DNA of 64,000 nt, from assembly GCA_947631185.1 (NCBI GenBank), contig CANRKJ010000006.1, positions 1 to 64,000 of the forward strand, given 5' to 3'. The stretch comes from an uncultured Clostridia bacterium (GTDB lineage Bacteria; Bacillota; Clostridia; TANB77; CAG-508). The position numbers and the translations under genes are program-made. Shown one piece after another: positions 9,447-19,789 of the stretch; within the stretch, counting starts at the first letter, position 1; every line of letters starts with the position of its first letter. The notes under the pieces were generated by a model. It was not told where the DNA came from. It worked only from the letters and a program-made list of their open reading frames with translations, and ran no database searches.

Positions 9447-9944
9447 ATGAAAACATTAGAAGAAATAATGGCAGATAAAATGTTAGATTTAGTACAATAT
9501 GTTTTATCAAAATTTATAAAGCCAGATATAACATTAGAAAAAGTAAATGAACTAGATTCAAATGCAGTTGATAAATTGAAACAGCAATATGGAATTGAAG
9601 GAATAATCTTAGATGTAGATGAAACATTAAGAAAAGAAATGAAAGATATTCCAAAATGTAACCAAGATTGGATAGAAAGCTTGAGAGGCAAAGTTAAGAT
9701 TATAATTTTAAGTAATGGAAAAGACAAAAAAATTGAACAATATTTTCAAGAAAAAGGAATCGACTATATAGGATTTGCTCATAAACCATTAAAGAAAAAC
9801 TTTATAAAAGCTTGCAAAAAAATGAATATAAATCCAAATAAAGTGTTGGTAGTGGGAGATAGTTTATTTGATGATATATATGGAGGAAAGAGAAATAATA
9901 TGAAAACGGTATTAGTAAAAGAAGTAGAAGATAATGAAAGATAA
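9447..9944 (+). CDS. HAD-superfamily IIIA phosphatase, YqeG-like
   Basis: A 165-aa protein with all four HAD motifs: D56-V-D58-E-T-L (nucleophile and acid/base Asp), LSNG (motif II), KPLKK (motif III Lys) and VVGDSLFDD (motif IV acidic pair). YqeG-type enzymes are small soluble phosphatases of unclear physiological substrate. It begins 27 bases after the right end of the IS and is 27 bases from the metallophosphoesterase gene, so the two may be cotranscribed as a small phosphatase pair. Confidence 0.8.
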   Translation: MKTLEEIMADKMLDLVQYVLSKFIKPDITLEKVNELDSNAVDKLKQQYGIEGIILDVDETLRKEMKDIPKCNQDWIESLRGKVKIIILSNGKDKKIEQYFQEKGIDYIGFAHKPLKKNFIKACKKMNINPNKVLVVGDSLFDDIYGGKRNNMKTVLVKEVEDNER

Positions 9945-9971
9945 TAGTCATATTATGGAAAGGAGTTAAGA

Positions 9972-10745
9972 ATGATTTACATTACAGGTGATACTCATGC
10001 TGATTTTTTGAGATTTGAAGATGATAAATTTCCAATACAATCTGATATGACTAAAAATGATTATATAATTATTTGTGGTGATTTTGGTGGAGTATGGAAC
10101 TACATAGTAGAAAGCATATATGAAAAGCATTGGCTAGATTGGTTAAATAATAAAAACTTTACTACTTTATTTGTCGATGGAAATCATGAGAATTTTGAAA
10201 GATTATATAGATATCCAGTAGAAGAATGGCATGGAGGAAAAGTACATAAAATAAGAGATTCTGTTATTCATTTAATGCGTGGTGAAATATATGATATAGA
10301 TAATAAGAAATTCTTTACTTTCGGTGGTGCAAGATCACATGACATACAAGATGGAATATTAAATATAGATGAAGAAGAGAGAATATATGAATATCGTAAA
10401 AGAGGAGCATATTTTAGAATAAGAGATTTTTCATGGTGGGATTTAGAATTACCAACTGAAGAAGAAATGAAAAATGGTATAAATAATTTAGAAAAAGCAA
10501 ACTATAAAGTGGATTATATTATTTCTCATTGTTGTCATACAAGTATTCAAACATTATTAGGAGCAGGAAGATTTGAGAAAGATTATTTAACAGATTACTT
10601 TCAAAAGATTATGGAAAAATGTAAGTTTAAAAAATGGTATTTTGGACATTATCATGATTATAGACAAGTTAATTCACAATTTGTTTTGCTGTATAAAGAT
10701 ATTGTTTTATTAAAAGATGGAAGAACTATACAGGGCTTTATTTGA
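9972..10745 (+). CDS. Calcineurin-like metallophosphoesterase
   Basis: A 257-aa protein with the ordered metal-binding motifs of the family: GDTHADF (motif I), GDFGGVW (motif II), DGNHENFE (motif III), ISHCCHT (motif IV) and FGHYHDYR (motif V). It begins with AAAGGAG 8 bases upstream. Known relatives hydrolyse phosphodiesters or phosphoproteins, but the substrate cannot be told from the sequence. It follows the HAD phosphatase gene closely in the same direction. Confidence 0.87.
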   Translation: MIYITGDTHADFLRFEDDKFPIQSDMTKNDYIIICGDFGGVWNYIVESIYEKHWLDWLNNKNFTTLFVDGNHENFERLYRYPVEEWHGGKVHKIRDSVIHLMRGEIYDIDNKKFFTFGGARSHDIQDGILNIDEEERIYEYRKRGAYFRIRDFSWWDLELPTEEEMKNGINNLEKANYKVDYIISHCCHTSIQTLLGAGRFEKDYLTDYFQKIMEKCKFKKWYFGHYHDYRQVNSQFVLLYKDIVLLKDGRTIQGFI

Positions 10746-10839
10746 AAAAATTATAATTTTGTGATATAAAAAAGCTAAAAGTATTTAATTTAAAATGTTT
10801 TTTTATTTGATTAGAAAATCATAAAACAAGGAGTAAAAA

Positions 10840-12291
10840 ATGGAAGACTATAATGTTACATTAAAATATTTGTTATCATTAAAAACAGAAAATGAATGGT
10901 TAGAATATAAGGAAAATAATTCAGAGCCAAACTTGATAGGTGAATATATTTCTGCTCTATGTAATTCTGCTATTTTAGAGGGACAAGATAAAGCATATTT
11001 AATTTATGGCATAAGTAATGATAAAGAAATAGTAGGTACTAAATTTGATTTTAAAAGAGCAAAGGTTGGACAACAAGAATTAGAAAATTACATTCAAACA
11101 TTATTATCTCCAAGAATAATATTTAGTATACATGATTTAAATTTTGAAGACGATATAAAAGTAGAAATAATAGAAATAGAAACTACTAATATAAATGTAC
11201 CTGTAAAATTTAAAGATATTGAATATATTAGAGTTAATTCTACTAAACAAAAATTGAAGGACTTTCCCGAAAAAGAAAGAAAATTATGGAAATGTTTTGA
11301 ATCAAAAAGATTTGAAACTCAAGTAATAATGAGTAATGTAAAAAAAGAAGATATTTTTGACTTATTAGATTATGATACATATTTTAATTTAATGAATATT
11401 AAACATAATTTGAACAAAGAATATATATTAGAAAAATTAATTGAAGAAGATTTTGTTATATATAAAAGAGGAACTTATAATATTACTTATTTAGGAGCAA
11501 TTGTTTTAGCAAAAGATTTAAATAAATTTAAAGAAATTAAATTAAGGGCTCCAAGAGTTGTTGTATATGAAGGAAATAACAAATTTAATACTTTAGCAGA
11601 CATAACAGGGAACAAAGGTTATGCAGTTGCTTTTGAAAATTTAATTAATTATATTAATGATAAAGCTTTAAATAAAGAAATTATTGATAATGCTTTTAGA
11701 AAAATAGAATATCAATATCCTAAAATTGCTATAAGAGAAACAGTTGCTAATGCATTAGTACATCAAGATTTTATGGAAGGAAACAAAGGCCCGCTTATAG
11801 AAATCTATAGCGATAGAATTGAGATTACTAATTCAGGAAAACCTCTAATAGATACAAAAAGGTTTATTGATCATACACCAAAATCAAGAAATGAAAAATT
11901 GGCAAATATAATGAGATTACTAAGAATATGTGAAGAAAAAGGTAGTGGAGTAGATAAAGTAATAACAGCTATAGAAGAAAACAATTTACCAGCACCAGAC
12001 TATGAGGAATATGAAGATAGTATAAGAGTTATTATATATGCTCATAAAGATTATGCCAAAATGACTGAAGAAGAAAGAGTGAGAGCAACATATCAGCATT
12101 GTTGCTTAAAATATGTTAACAAAGAGTTTATGACTAATACAACATTGAGAGAAAGATTTAGAATAGATAGAAATAATGCGTCAACAGTTTCAAGATTAAT
12201 TTCTTTAGCAATTGAAAAAAAATATATCAAAGATTTTGATCCAGATGGAACTACAAAGAAATTTAAAAAATATATTCCTTTTTGGGCATAA
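10840..12291 (+). CDS. AlbA_2/Schlafen-like ATP-binding protein with C-terminal winged helix
   Basis: A 483-aa protein. Residues 10-150 match the AlbA_2 (divergent AAA-4, Schlafen-like) domain: WLEYKENNSEPNLIGEYISALCNSA, then LIYGISND. Residues 270-390 hold the HATPase_c_4-like block typical of this group (RETVANALVHQDF, then RICEEKGSGVDKVI). The tail looks like a winged helix. Such proteins are annotated as RecG-like or transcriptional regulators and are frequent on mobile and defence islands. Start has AAGGAG 7 bases upstream. The function here is unknown; a nucleic-acid-binding role is inference. Confidence 0.82.
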   Translation: MEDYNVTLKYLLSLKTENEWLEYKENNSEPNLIGEYISALCNSAILEGQDKAYLIYGISNDKEIVGTKFDFKRAKVGQQELENYIQTLLSPRIIFSIHDLNFEDDIKVEIIEIETTNINVPVKFKDIEYIRVNSTKQKLKDFPEKERKLWKCFESKRFETQVIMSNVKKEDIFDLLDYDTYFNLMNIKHNLNKEYILEKLIEEDFVIYKRGTYNITYLGAIVLAKDLNKFKEIKLRAPRVVVYEGNNKFNTLADITGNKGYAVAFENLINYINDKALNKEIIDNAFRKIEYQYPKIAIRETVANALVHQDFMEGNKGPLIEIYSDRIEITNSGKPLIDTKRFIDHTPKSRNEKLANIMRLLRICEEKGSGVDKVITAIEENNLPAPDYEEYEDSIRVIIYAHKDYAKMTEEERVRATYQHCCLKYVNKEFMTNTTLRERFRIDRNNASTVSRLISLAIEKKYIKDFDPDGTTKKFKKYIPFWA

Positions 12292-12392
12292 TTTTTATTT
12301 GATCCTGAATTCAAAAAAAATAAATAAATTTCATGAAAGTGCTTAAAATGCTGAATTTGCTTATTTGATTAGAAAATCAGTAATAAAGAACA

Positions 12393-12433
12393 GTGGGATT
12401 TTTGAGAAAATTACTAAATTCTTAAAAATCCCA
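12393..12433. terminator. Terminator between the AlbA_2 gene and the terminal small gene
   Basis: Stem GGGATTTTT against AAAAATCCC with an extended AGAA/TTCT inner pair. It lies between convergent genes. Confidence 0.65.
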
Positions 12434-12450
12434 TCATTTATTTTATAAAG

Positions 12451-12744
12451 CTATTCCTTCAAACACTTCAAAATAATCTTAACTCCATCCATAAAACCAT
12501 TTCTATAATATTTCTCGTTCCAATAACAAAGATAATCAAGCAAATTTTCATCAAGTAGGTCTAGCTGTTTCTTAACATATTCTATACTATGTCCAGAAAC
12601 ATTATTTAAAATTTTTTCAGAAATTTCATCGATTAAAATTTCATGTTCTTTATCAGAATCACTTAAATTACAGCCAAGAGATTCATCTCTAATTTCATAT
12701 AAATCTTTTAATGTATCATCTTCATTTACTTCTCTAAAACTCAT
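12451..12744 (-). CDS. Small conserved acidic protein of the element right end (paralogue A)
   Basis: A 97-aa product starting at ATG 12744, where TAGGAGA lies 9 bases upstream; a longer frame up to 12786 has no ribosome site. No family recognised. It is clearly homologous to the gene at 34865-35158: both contain DEISE(K/R)IL(N/K)NV, YVKKQL, LDENxxDY and YWNEKYYRNGF. Both lie just inside the right end of a tRNA-Met-linked element and point inward. This shared position suggests an element maintenance or transfer role, which is inference. Confidence 0.75.
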   Translation of the reverse strand: MSFREVNEDDTLKDLYEIRDESLGCNLSDSDKEHEILIDEISEKILNNVSGHSIEYVKKQLDLLDENLLDYLCYWNEKYYRNGFMDGVKIILKCLKE

Positions 12745-12790
12745 TTCAAAAATTCTCCTAAAAATAAATAACCTCATTATAAACAATTTC

Positions 12791-13149
12791 TTAAGTTCTG
12801 TTTATAATGTTATTCATAGATTGAACCCACTCAAGCTGATTGTTACTTTTTAAATCTTCATTAATATTTTTAGACTCATCTAATTTTTTGATAATAGTAT
12901 TAATTCTTTCAGTAGTAGATTGTTCAATGTCAGCTAGATGTTTAGATAGAGTACCTTTTATCATAAGTTGAGTATATAAGTCTTTTTTATATTCTTTAAT
13001 ATAATTAATCTAAATCTACTATATTTTCCTATATGATAATTTTCGCAAAAATTTTCCATAATTAAATCAGAAATTAAATAATCTCCTTCTTTGTGATAAG
13101 TAATTTTCTCTATTTTAAAAATCTCTAAAATAAATTTTTGGGTTTCCAA
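12791..13149 (-). pseudogene. tnpV-like gene with a frameshift
   Basis: The minus strand reads KITYHKEGDYLISDLI, NYHIGKYSRFRL, then the frame shifts near 13000-13010 and continues as KEYKKDLYTQLMIKGTLSKH and LEWVQSMNNIIN before a stop at 12791. These blocks match the TnpV family of small transposon-encoded proteins. The N-terminal part has only a TTG start, and the C-terminal end is short. A lost A in an A/T-rich run explains the shift. It is a remnant within element A. Confidence 0.78.
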
Positions 13150-13326
13150 TTTTAGCTAAAATATTGCAAACAAGTGTACTAAACCACTTGGGGAAAAGTG
13201 GGGGAAAAATCCTAAAAAAGTTCAAAAAATGACACAAATGTTCTGAAAATCGTTTCCCAAATTTTTATTGATATACAGCCTGAAATCCTTGGTTTCACTG
13301 AATTACACAAACCTCTCAACTAGCCA

Positions 13327-13370
13327 TCATAACCCGAAGGTCGTAAGTTCGAGTCTTACCCCCGCAACCA
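13327..13370 (+). repeat. tRNA-Met 3' half: attachment site between elements A and B
   Basis: The sequence runs from anticodon CAT through AACCCGAAGGTCG, a T-arm GTAAG-TTCGAGT-CTTAC, acceptor strand CCCCGC and an encoded ACCA. The upstream bases do not form a tRNA 5' half, so this is a 3' fragment left by integration into a tRNA-Met gene. Its first 15 bases, TCATAACCCGAAGGT, recur directly at 35386-35400. The intact tRNA-Met should lie left of the window, next to element A's integrase. Confidence 0.82.
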
Positions 13371-13379
13371 AACTTATAT

Positions 13380-13412
13380 CGTTACAGCTAACTAAGTTGT
13401 AGCGATTTTTTA
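13380..13412 (+). terminator. Terminator following the tRNA-Met fragment
   Basis: Hairpin CGTTACAGCT-aact-AAGTTGTAGCG followed by a T-run. It probably was the native tRNA terminator and has travelled with the 3' fragment. Confidence 0.65.
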
Positions 13413-13554
13413 TTGCTTAGAAATTGGTTGCTATAATGCTGATAAATGACCTTCTTATGTCAAATTGGGAAGATTTTGGGAAACAAACATACTTTAAAAC
13501 ACTTAAAATTCAAATAAAATTCACAATTTATCTTTCCGACTTTTTTAATAATTT

Positions 13555-13608
13555 AGTAAAAACTTTTGGGGAAGAGATAAAATATCTCAAAGTTTTTACT
13601 ATTTTTTA
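13555..13608. terminator. Hairpin terminator downstream of int
   Basis: Perfect stem AGTAAAAACTTT against AAAGTTTTTACT, with an inner GAGATA-aaa-TATCTC stem and a T-rich 3' side. It lies 45 bases beyond the int stop codon; the 71-codon reading frame over it (13424-13639) looks spurious. Confidence 0.7.
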
Positions 13609-13652
13609 TCGTGTGAAATTTGTAATCAGTGAAAATTAGAAAAAAGTTTAAA

Positions 13653-14846
13653 TTAAGACTTTGCTGGCAAAAGCAAGTTTTCTAAAACATTTCCAGCTTT
13701 CTTATTATGAGAAATAATTGGATGCACATAAAAATTAAATGTTGTTGTAATTTGTGCATGTCCTAGTCTTGCTGCAACAACTGCTACATCAATATTTTGT
13801 GATATTAAAAGTGTAGCATTTGTATGTCTTAATCCATGAAAATTAATTACAGGTAGACCAATTTGTTCAATATATTTTACAAACCATTTACTTATGGTTG
13901 AAGGATGCATTGGTTTACCATCATTCTGTACAAATAACCTATTAGAATTGGTCCATAATTCGCCATATAGAGATTTTTGATCTTCATACCATAATTTATA
14001 TTCATCAAGTAAAGAAATGACAAAATCAGGTATTGCTACTTCTCTAATAGAGCTTTCTGTTTTTGGTACTTTAGTAAATACTCCTTTGTCTGCTAAGTAT
14101 TGACTTGCTCTATTAATATTTACGATTCCATTTTTAAAATCAATATCAGTCCATTCTAAACCCATTAATTCACCAAGTCTAACTCCAGTAAATACAGTCA
14201 AAATAATTGCAACTTTGTATTTTATCTGATCTTCGCTTAGTGTTTCTAAATTTTCTAACAAGACTTTTGTTTGTTCATCATCATAGTATCTTCTTTTAGG
14301 CTTTTTTGCTTTAGGCGGTTGAACACGTTCAGCAGGATTTGATACTATTAATTGCCAATAAACTGCCTTATGTAACATTGCTCTTAAAAGTCTATGATGT
14401 TCTAAAATTGTTTTGCCAGATAAAGGTCTTAAAGTTTTCTTCCCATTATTGTTTTTCTTTCTAATTATTTGAGTGTCATTGCTAAGTAAATCATAAAATC
14501 TCATAATATCAGTTGGCTTTAGTTTATTAATATAAAAGTGACCAAAGTATGGTAAAAGTCTTGTTTCTAATATTCTGCAATATCTTTTATAAGTTGATGG
14601 AGCAAGTTCTTTTGATCCATAATCTCTTTTCCATATTTCAGTAAATTCAGAGAAAGTTAAAGATTTTCCATCAACGACTAATCCATTTTGAACTTCTGTA
14701 ACAAATTTGGCAAGTTCAACTTCAGCATCTTTTTTAGTTCCATGTACAGTTTTAGTATGTCTTAATGGTTTGCCATTTAAATCATAACCTTCATGAACAA
14801 TTAGTCTGTAACTATTTTTCCCTCTTTTTTCTATACTCCCAGCCAT
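13653..14846 (-). CDS. int: Tn916/phage-type tyrosine integrase of element B
   Basis: A 397-aa integrase with an amino-terminal arm-binding domain (GSIEKRGKNSYRLIV), a core-binding domain (about 60-170) and the catalytic domain: FTGVRLGELMGL (Arg I), FHGLRHTNATLL (H-x-L-R-H) and LGHAQITTTFNFYVHP (His and Tyr). It lies next to the tRNA-Met attachment fragment and reads towards it, the standard position for an integrase that recombines attL/attR. Start ATG 14846 has AGGAGGTG upstream. It is expected to integrate and excise the 22-kb element together with the Xis-like protein at 15349. Confidence 0.93.
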   Translation of the reverse strand: MAGSIEKRGKNSYRLIVHEGYDLNGKPLRHTKTVHGTKKDAEVELAKFVTEVQNGLVVDGKSLTFSEFTEIWKRDYGSKELAPSTYKRYCRILETRLLPYFGHFYINKLKPTDIMRFYDLLSNDTQIIRKKNNNGKKTLRPLSGKTILEHHRLLRAMLHKAVYWQLIVSNPAERVQPPKAKKPKRRYYDDEQTKVLLENLETLSEDQIKYKVAIILTVFTGVRLGELMGLEWTDIDFKNGIVNINRASQYLADKGVFTKVPKTESSIREVAIPDFVISLLDEYKLWYEDQKSLYGELWTNSNRLFVQNDGKPMHPSTISKWFVKYIEQIGLPVINFHGLRHTNATLLISQNIDVAVVAARLGHAQITTTFNFYVHPIISHNKKAGNVLENLLLPAKS

Positions 14847-15035
14847 TACTCATTTTCACCTCCTTTCGAGTTACCTAATGGATGAGATATGTATATATGT
14901 GTATTATATAGTATTTTAGTGAAAAATACCAGCATTTTTTGGCTATTTTATGCAGGTTACAGAGATTACACTAAAATTCATAAAAAAGTATATAAGAAAC
15001 ATAAAGATTCAGTAAAAAATGTAATATTTAAAAAA
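14847..15035. other. Int upstream region, no gene seen
   Basis: A/T-rich divergent promoter region between int and the tandem repeats. I see no gene and no clear hairpin. Confidence 0.4.
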
Positions 15036-15326
15036 TTTTATTTTACCCGTAATATTTTGGATTTTTAAATCGTTATTAATAGTAAAAGAAAAAATTTTTT
15101 TGATTTGGCCGTAAGATTTTTGAATTTCAGTTGCTATTAAGGTTATAAAGGGAAATTTTTTCTTTATGTTTTTGATTTCAATTTAATAGTAAAGAGCAAA
15201 AAAATTTTTATTTAGGGCATAACGTTATTGAAATTCAGACGTTATTAATTAGTAGAAGGGAAAGATTTTTTATTTTAGCCCATAAGATTTTTGAATTTCA
15301 ATCGCTATTAAGGTTAGAAAACAAAT
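15036..15326 (+). repeat. Five imperfect tandem repeats of about 60 bp upstream of xis
   Basis: Units start near 15036, 15096, 15157, 15206 and 15267. Each has a T-rich head, then a variant of CCCGTAAGATTTTTGAATTT, then CA..CGTTATTAA or GCTATTAAGGTTA, and an A-rich tail. The third unit is shorter by about 10 bases. The array fills the gap between int and xis/rep. It resembles iterons or Xis/Int binding sites; which one cannot be told from sequence. Confidence 0.72.
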
Positions 15327-15348
15327 TATAGTTAGGAGGTGAACTCAA

Positions 15349-15537
15349 ATGGAAATACAAAGAACAACTTTAACAATGAAAGAAACAGCAGAATATTTAG
15401 GTATATCATATTGGTTAGTAAATCAATTAGTAAGAAGAAAAGAAATACCATATTCTAAAGTTGGAGGAAAATATTTATTTAGAGTACAAGCATTAGATGA
15501 ATATTTAACAAGAAAAGAAAAAGAATCAGTTAATTAA
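15349..15537 (+). CDS. xis: Excisionase-like MerR-type helix-turn-helix protein
   Basis: A 62-aa protein made almost entirely of the HTH_17/excisionase DNA-binding fold: TMKETAEYLGISYWLVNQLVRRKEIPYSKVGGKYLFR. It begins with TAGGAGGTGA upstream and is read away from int, just after the 60-bp repeat array that could contain its binding sites. Proteins of this type act as directionality factors for tyrosine integrases. It is followed within 27 bases by the replication initiator gene. Confidence 0.85.
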   Translation: MEIQRTTLTMKETAEYLGISYWLVNQLVRRKEIPYSKVGGKYLFRVQALDEYLTRKEKESVN

Positions 15538-15563
15538 TTTTACAAAAGAAAGGAAAGGAGGAT

Positions 15564-16073
15564 ATGGCAGATTTACAATGGCTTAAATTATCTACTAATT
15601 TCTTTGATAATAATAAAATTAAGTTATTGGAAAGCGAAAATGATGGAGATACCTTAATTAGAATATGGATACAATTGCTAACAATAGCTATGAAATGTAA
15701 TTATCAAGGGAAATTATCAATTACAGAAGATAAACCTATGACAATTATAGAAATTTCTAAGATTATGGGGAAATCTAAGAAAAAAATAGAAAAAACATTA
15801 AATATTTTTCAAGAATTACAAATGATTGTTATTGAGGATAAATTTTATAAAATAAAAAATTGGTCTAAGTACCAAAGTGTTGACAGACTTGAAGAAATTA
15901 GACTTCAAAATTGTAAAAGACAGCAAAAATATCGTGAGAAAAAAAGAAGTGAAATAGGAAAAAATAACGTTACAGTAACAAAAGATAACATAGAAGAAGA
16001 GATTAAGAAAAGAAATAAAATAGAACAAGAAGGAGATGAGAATAGAAGTGGATTTAGAAAATTTGAATTTTAA
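15564..16073 (+). CDS. Phage replisome-organizer-like replication initiator
   Basis: A 169-aa protein with the Phage_rep_org_N winged-helix domain (WLKLSTNFFDNNKIKLLES, then MGKSKKKIEKTLNIFQELQMI, then YQSVDRLEEIR) and a basic, charged tail. It starts with AAAGGAGG 5 bases upstream. Such proteins bind the element origin and recruit helicase loaders. The next gene, a DnaC-like protein, overlaps it by 38 bases, so the two are translationally coupled. Confidence 0.82.
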   Translation: MADLQWLKLSTNFFDNNKIKLLESENDGDTLIRIWIQLLTIAMKCNYQGKLSITEDKPMTIIEISKIMGKSKKKIEKTLNIFQELQMIVIEDKFYKIKNWSKYQSVDRLEEIRLQNCKRQQKYREKKRSEIGKNNVTVTKDNIEEEIKKRNKIEQEGDENRSGFRKFEF

Positions 16074-16872
16074 AGTTATCACCAATGAAGGAGCAAAATG
16101 TGGATTTTGTAATAAAATCTTAAAACCAAAGGGATTAGATTATCTTTATGCTAATGTTAGCAAAGATTATATTGAGTACGAAAGATGTAATTGTAAAGAT
16201 GCAATAAAGTTTTGGAAAGAATATGATTTAAAACTATATAAAGATGAACAACAAAAGAAGTATAAAGAAACAATAAATAAAATTTATAATGATAACTTTT
16301 TGAAAAAGAGATTACAAAAGTATAATTTTGAAAATATAGATTTTCTAAACATAGAAACCATAAAAATAATAGAGAATTATACAAAAGAATGTATTAAAGG
16401 CAAAATGAAAGACGGAATTATAATATATGGGAATTTTGGATACGAGAATACATATATAGCAGCATGTATTGCAAATAAAATGATTGAAAATGACAAAATT
16501 ATTTTAATGGAAAAAAGTAGTTCTATTTTAGATAGAATTAAAGAATCATTTAATAAAAATACAATATCTGAGCTAGAACTGATAGAATTATACTCTAATA
16601 TAGATATGCTAATTATTGATGATTTTGCAAGTGAAATTTTTAGTAAATGGGCAGTAGATGAATTGTACAAAATCATTAATAATAGATATGAAAATGAATT
16701 ACCAATTGTAATTACAACCAGATATACTAAAGAAGAATTAATAAGCAAAATATCTAGTGAAACTGATTTAAAAGATGCAAAAGATTTAGTACAGATTTTA
16801 TATAAAATGTGCTATGGAGTATCAATTGTAAATAGCGATTTTGATAACAAAAATCAAGTAGAAAAAGTTTGA
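16036..16872 (+). CDS. DnaC/IstB-like helicase loader with altered Walker A
   Basis: A 278-aa protein of the DnaC-like AAA+ group: an amino-terminal zinc-type cluster (CGFCNKIL and CNCKD), then an ATPase core with Walker B LIIDDFASE and sensor/finger block NRYENELPIVITTRYTKEEL. At the Walker A site residues 132-139 read GNFGYENT instead of GxxGxGKT, so the Gly and the invariant Lys before Thr are missing. ATP hydrolysis is probably lost while binding to helicase or initiator may remain. The ATG lies directly after AAGGAG; GTG 16048 is an alternative start with better spacing. Confidence 0.82.
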   Translation: MRIEVDLENLNFKVITNEGAKCGFCNKILKPKGLDYLYANVSKDYIEYERCNCKDAIKFWKEYDLKLYKDEQQKKYKETINKIYNDNFLKKRLQKYNFENIDFLNIETIKIIENYTKECIKGKMKDGIIIYGNFGYENTYIAACIANKMIENDKIILMEKSSSILDRIKESFNKNTISELELIELYSNIDMLIIDDFASEIFSKWAVDELYKIINNRYENELPIVITTRYTKEELISKISSETDLKDAKDLVQILYKMCYGVSIVNSDFDNKNQVEKV

Positions 16873-16891
16873 ATTTTATTTCAAACTTTTT
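16862..16891 (+). terminator. Terminator of the rep-dnaC pair
   Basis: AAAAAGTTTGAA-TTTTA-TTTCAAACTTTTT, a strong stem overlapping the stop codon and ending in a T-run. Confidence 0.8.
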
Positions 16892-17017
16892 CGGTATTTA
16901 ATTAAAAAATTATAAAAAATCGAATTAAAAAATGTCCCTCGGAGAGCAAAAAGGGTTTTAGGGATTTTTCCCTAAACAGCAAAAATGGTGTCAAAACACC
17001 AAGCTCTTGGTATTTTC

Positions 17018-18580
<1,563 letters not shown>

Positions 18581-18693
18581 CTATTAGTAAGCTTCGACTA
18601 TAATTATAGCTTTAGTTTATAGCGTTATTTTAAAAAAGTCAATAAAAAACACCTATAATTTATAGGCGAATACTTACTAAATTTTTTAATTAC

Positions 18694-18837
18694 TTAACTT
18701 ACTTTATTTTTGTTTATTTGCATATCATAATAGATTTTAAAAGCATTTTCTAAAAGTCCTTTTACATCTAATGTTTCATTTTCTTTAAATTTATTTATGA
18801 TAACAATACCATTTTTCTTTTTATTTTTATTTTCCAT
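18694..18837 (-). CDS. Small charged protein upstream of the serine recombinase
   Basis: A 47-aa frame starting MENKNKKKNGIVIINKF, with GGAGGTAACGCAAG just upstream of the ATG. It contains a short predicted helix LLENAFKIYYDMQ. No family recognised. It is oriented with the serine recombinase and may be a small accessory factor of that unit. Support is the good ribosome site and plausible composition only. Confidence 0.55.
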   Translation of the reverse strand: MENKNKKKNGIVIINKFKENETLDVKGLLENAFKIYYDMQINKNKVS

Positions 18838-18896
18838 CTTGCGTTACCTCCTAGTTTTCCAATAATAGTTAATCTCATTTTAATTTTTCTCCCTTC

Positions 18897-18939
18897 AAAA
18901 AAGAGTTTTTAAATATCTAATAAATACTTAAAAACTCTT
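18897..18939 (-). terminator. Terminator of the 157-aa gene
   Basis: On the minus strand AAGAGTTTTTAAG and TTAAAAACTCTT pair, followed by a T-run. Confidence 0.7.
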
Positions 18940-18999
18940 ATAAAATAAAAAAACAGCCTTAATATCCGTTCTGGCTAAATCTTTTTAAACTTACTCTAT

Positions 19000-19473
19000 T
19001 TACACTCTTATAGAACTTGCATTTACAACATTTCTTATTCTTTTAGGAACATTATATCCTACATTTATACCACTTTTTAATTGCAAATCAGAACTATTTT
19101 TACAATATTCATACATTTGTCTATTCCATTTAGAAAATTGCAAATCTGATAGTTGTTTTTTATTTGATAAATACTCATTATCTTTATTTATCTGTATTAA
19201 CATTGCTAGATATTCTTGTTTTTCTTTAGCTCGTTTCTTTTGTATATATTCTCGTTTTACAATTTTATTCTTTTCTTTATTATTATTCTTTCTTAATTCT
19301 TTTTCTTGAACATACCTAGAATCATTTTGAATAATCTTTGTAACATATGATTTTACGACATTTAATTCTTGTGCAATGTCTGTAGGTCGTAAATGCATTT
19401 CATAGAATAATTCTACAATTTTGTCTTTTGTACCTTTGCTGTCTAATTTAGTTTTTATTTTTAACACCTCCAT
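19000..19473 (-). CDS. Putative helix-turn-helix DNA-binding protein
   Basis: A 157-aa basic protein. Residues 15-50 look like a sigma/resolvase-type helix-turn-helix (KDKIVELFYEMHLRPTDIAQ with ELNVVKSYVTKIIQ). A Lys/Arg/Glu-rich helix follows, and the tail ends VPKRIRNVVNASSIRV. No named family recognised. It is divergent from the 362-aa gene at 19790, and a long inverted repeat lies between them, so it may control that promoter. Confidence 0.6.
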   Translation of the reverse strand: MEVLKIKTKLDSKGTKDKIVELFYEMHLRPTDIAQELNVVKSYVTKIIQNDSRYVQEKELRKNNNKEKNKIVKREYIQKKRAKEKQEYLAMLIQINKDNEYLSNKKQLSDLQFSKWNRQMYEYCKNSSDLQLKSGINVGYNVPKRIRNVVNASSIRV

Positions 19474-19600
19474 TCCTTTAAAAATTCTCTATTTCTTGCA
19501 AACTACAATTTCACACCTATAATATAAAAACAAAAAATAAACAAATTAAATTACTTTATTGTGTTGTTAATAGTCTGCTAAAAATCTTAAATTTACCGTT

Positions 19601-19678
19601 ATTACAATACTTTTAAAATATGTAGTGAATTTTTTATCTACAACTTTTAGCAATAAGTTTTACAAAAAGTATTGTAAT
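19601..19678. promoter_or_regulatory. Nested inverted repeat in the divergent promoter region
   Basis: Perfect 14-bp arms ATTACAATACTTTT (19601-19614) and its complement (19665-19678), enclosing TGTAG (19621) and CTACA (19638). It lies between the divergent HTH gene and the 362-aa gene, just upstream of a TATAGTATAAT-like promoter. Likely an operator. Confidence 0.6.
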
Positions 19679-19789
19679 TATATTGATATTATAGTATAAT
19701 AATTATAGAATGTCAATAACAATTTATTATTTTATTAAAATTGTTTATAAAATTTTATGAATTTTTCTTTATAGGAGGGATATTAAACT

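Noticed and set aside
13424..13639. 71-codon plus-strand ORF
   Set aside because: It covers a terminator hairpin and has no ribosome site or conserved features.
16873..17017. GGTGTC...GACACC repeats as an attachment site of the serine recombinase
   Set aside because: No partner sequence was found at another position, so no site can be claimed.
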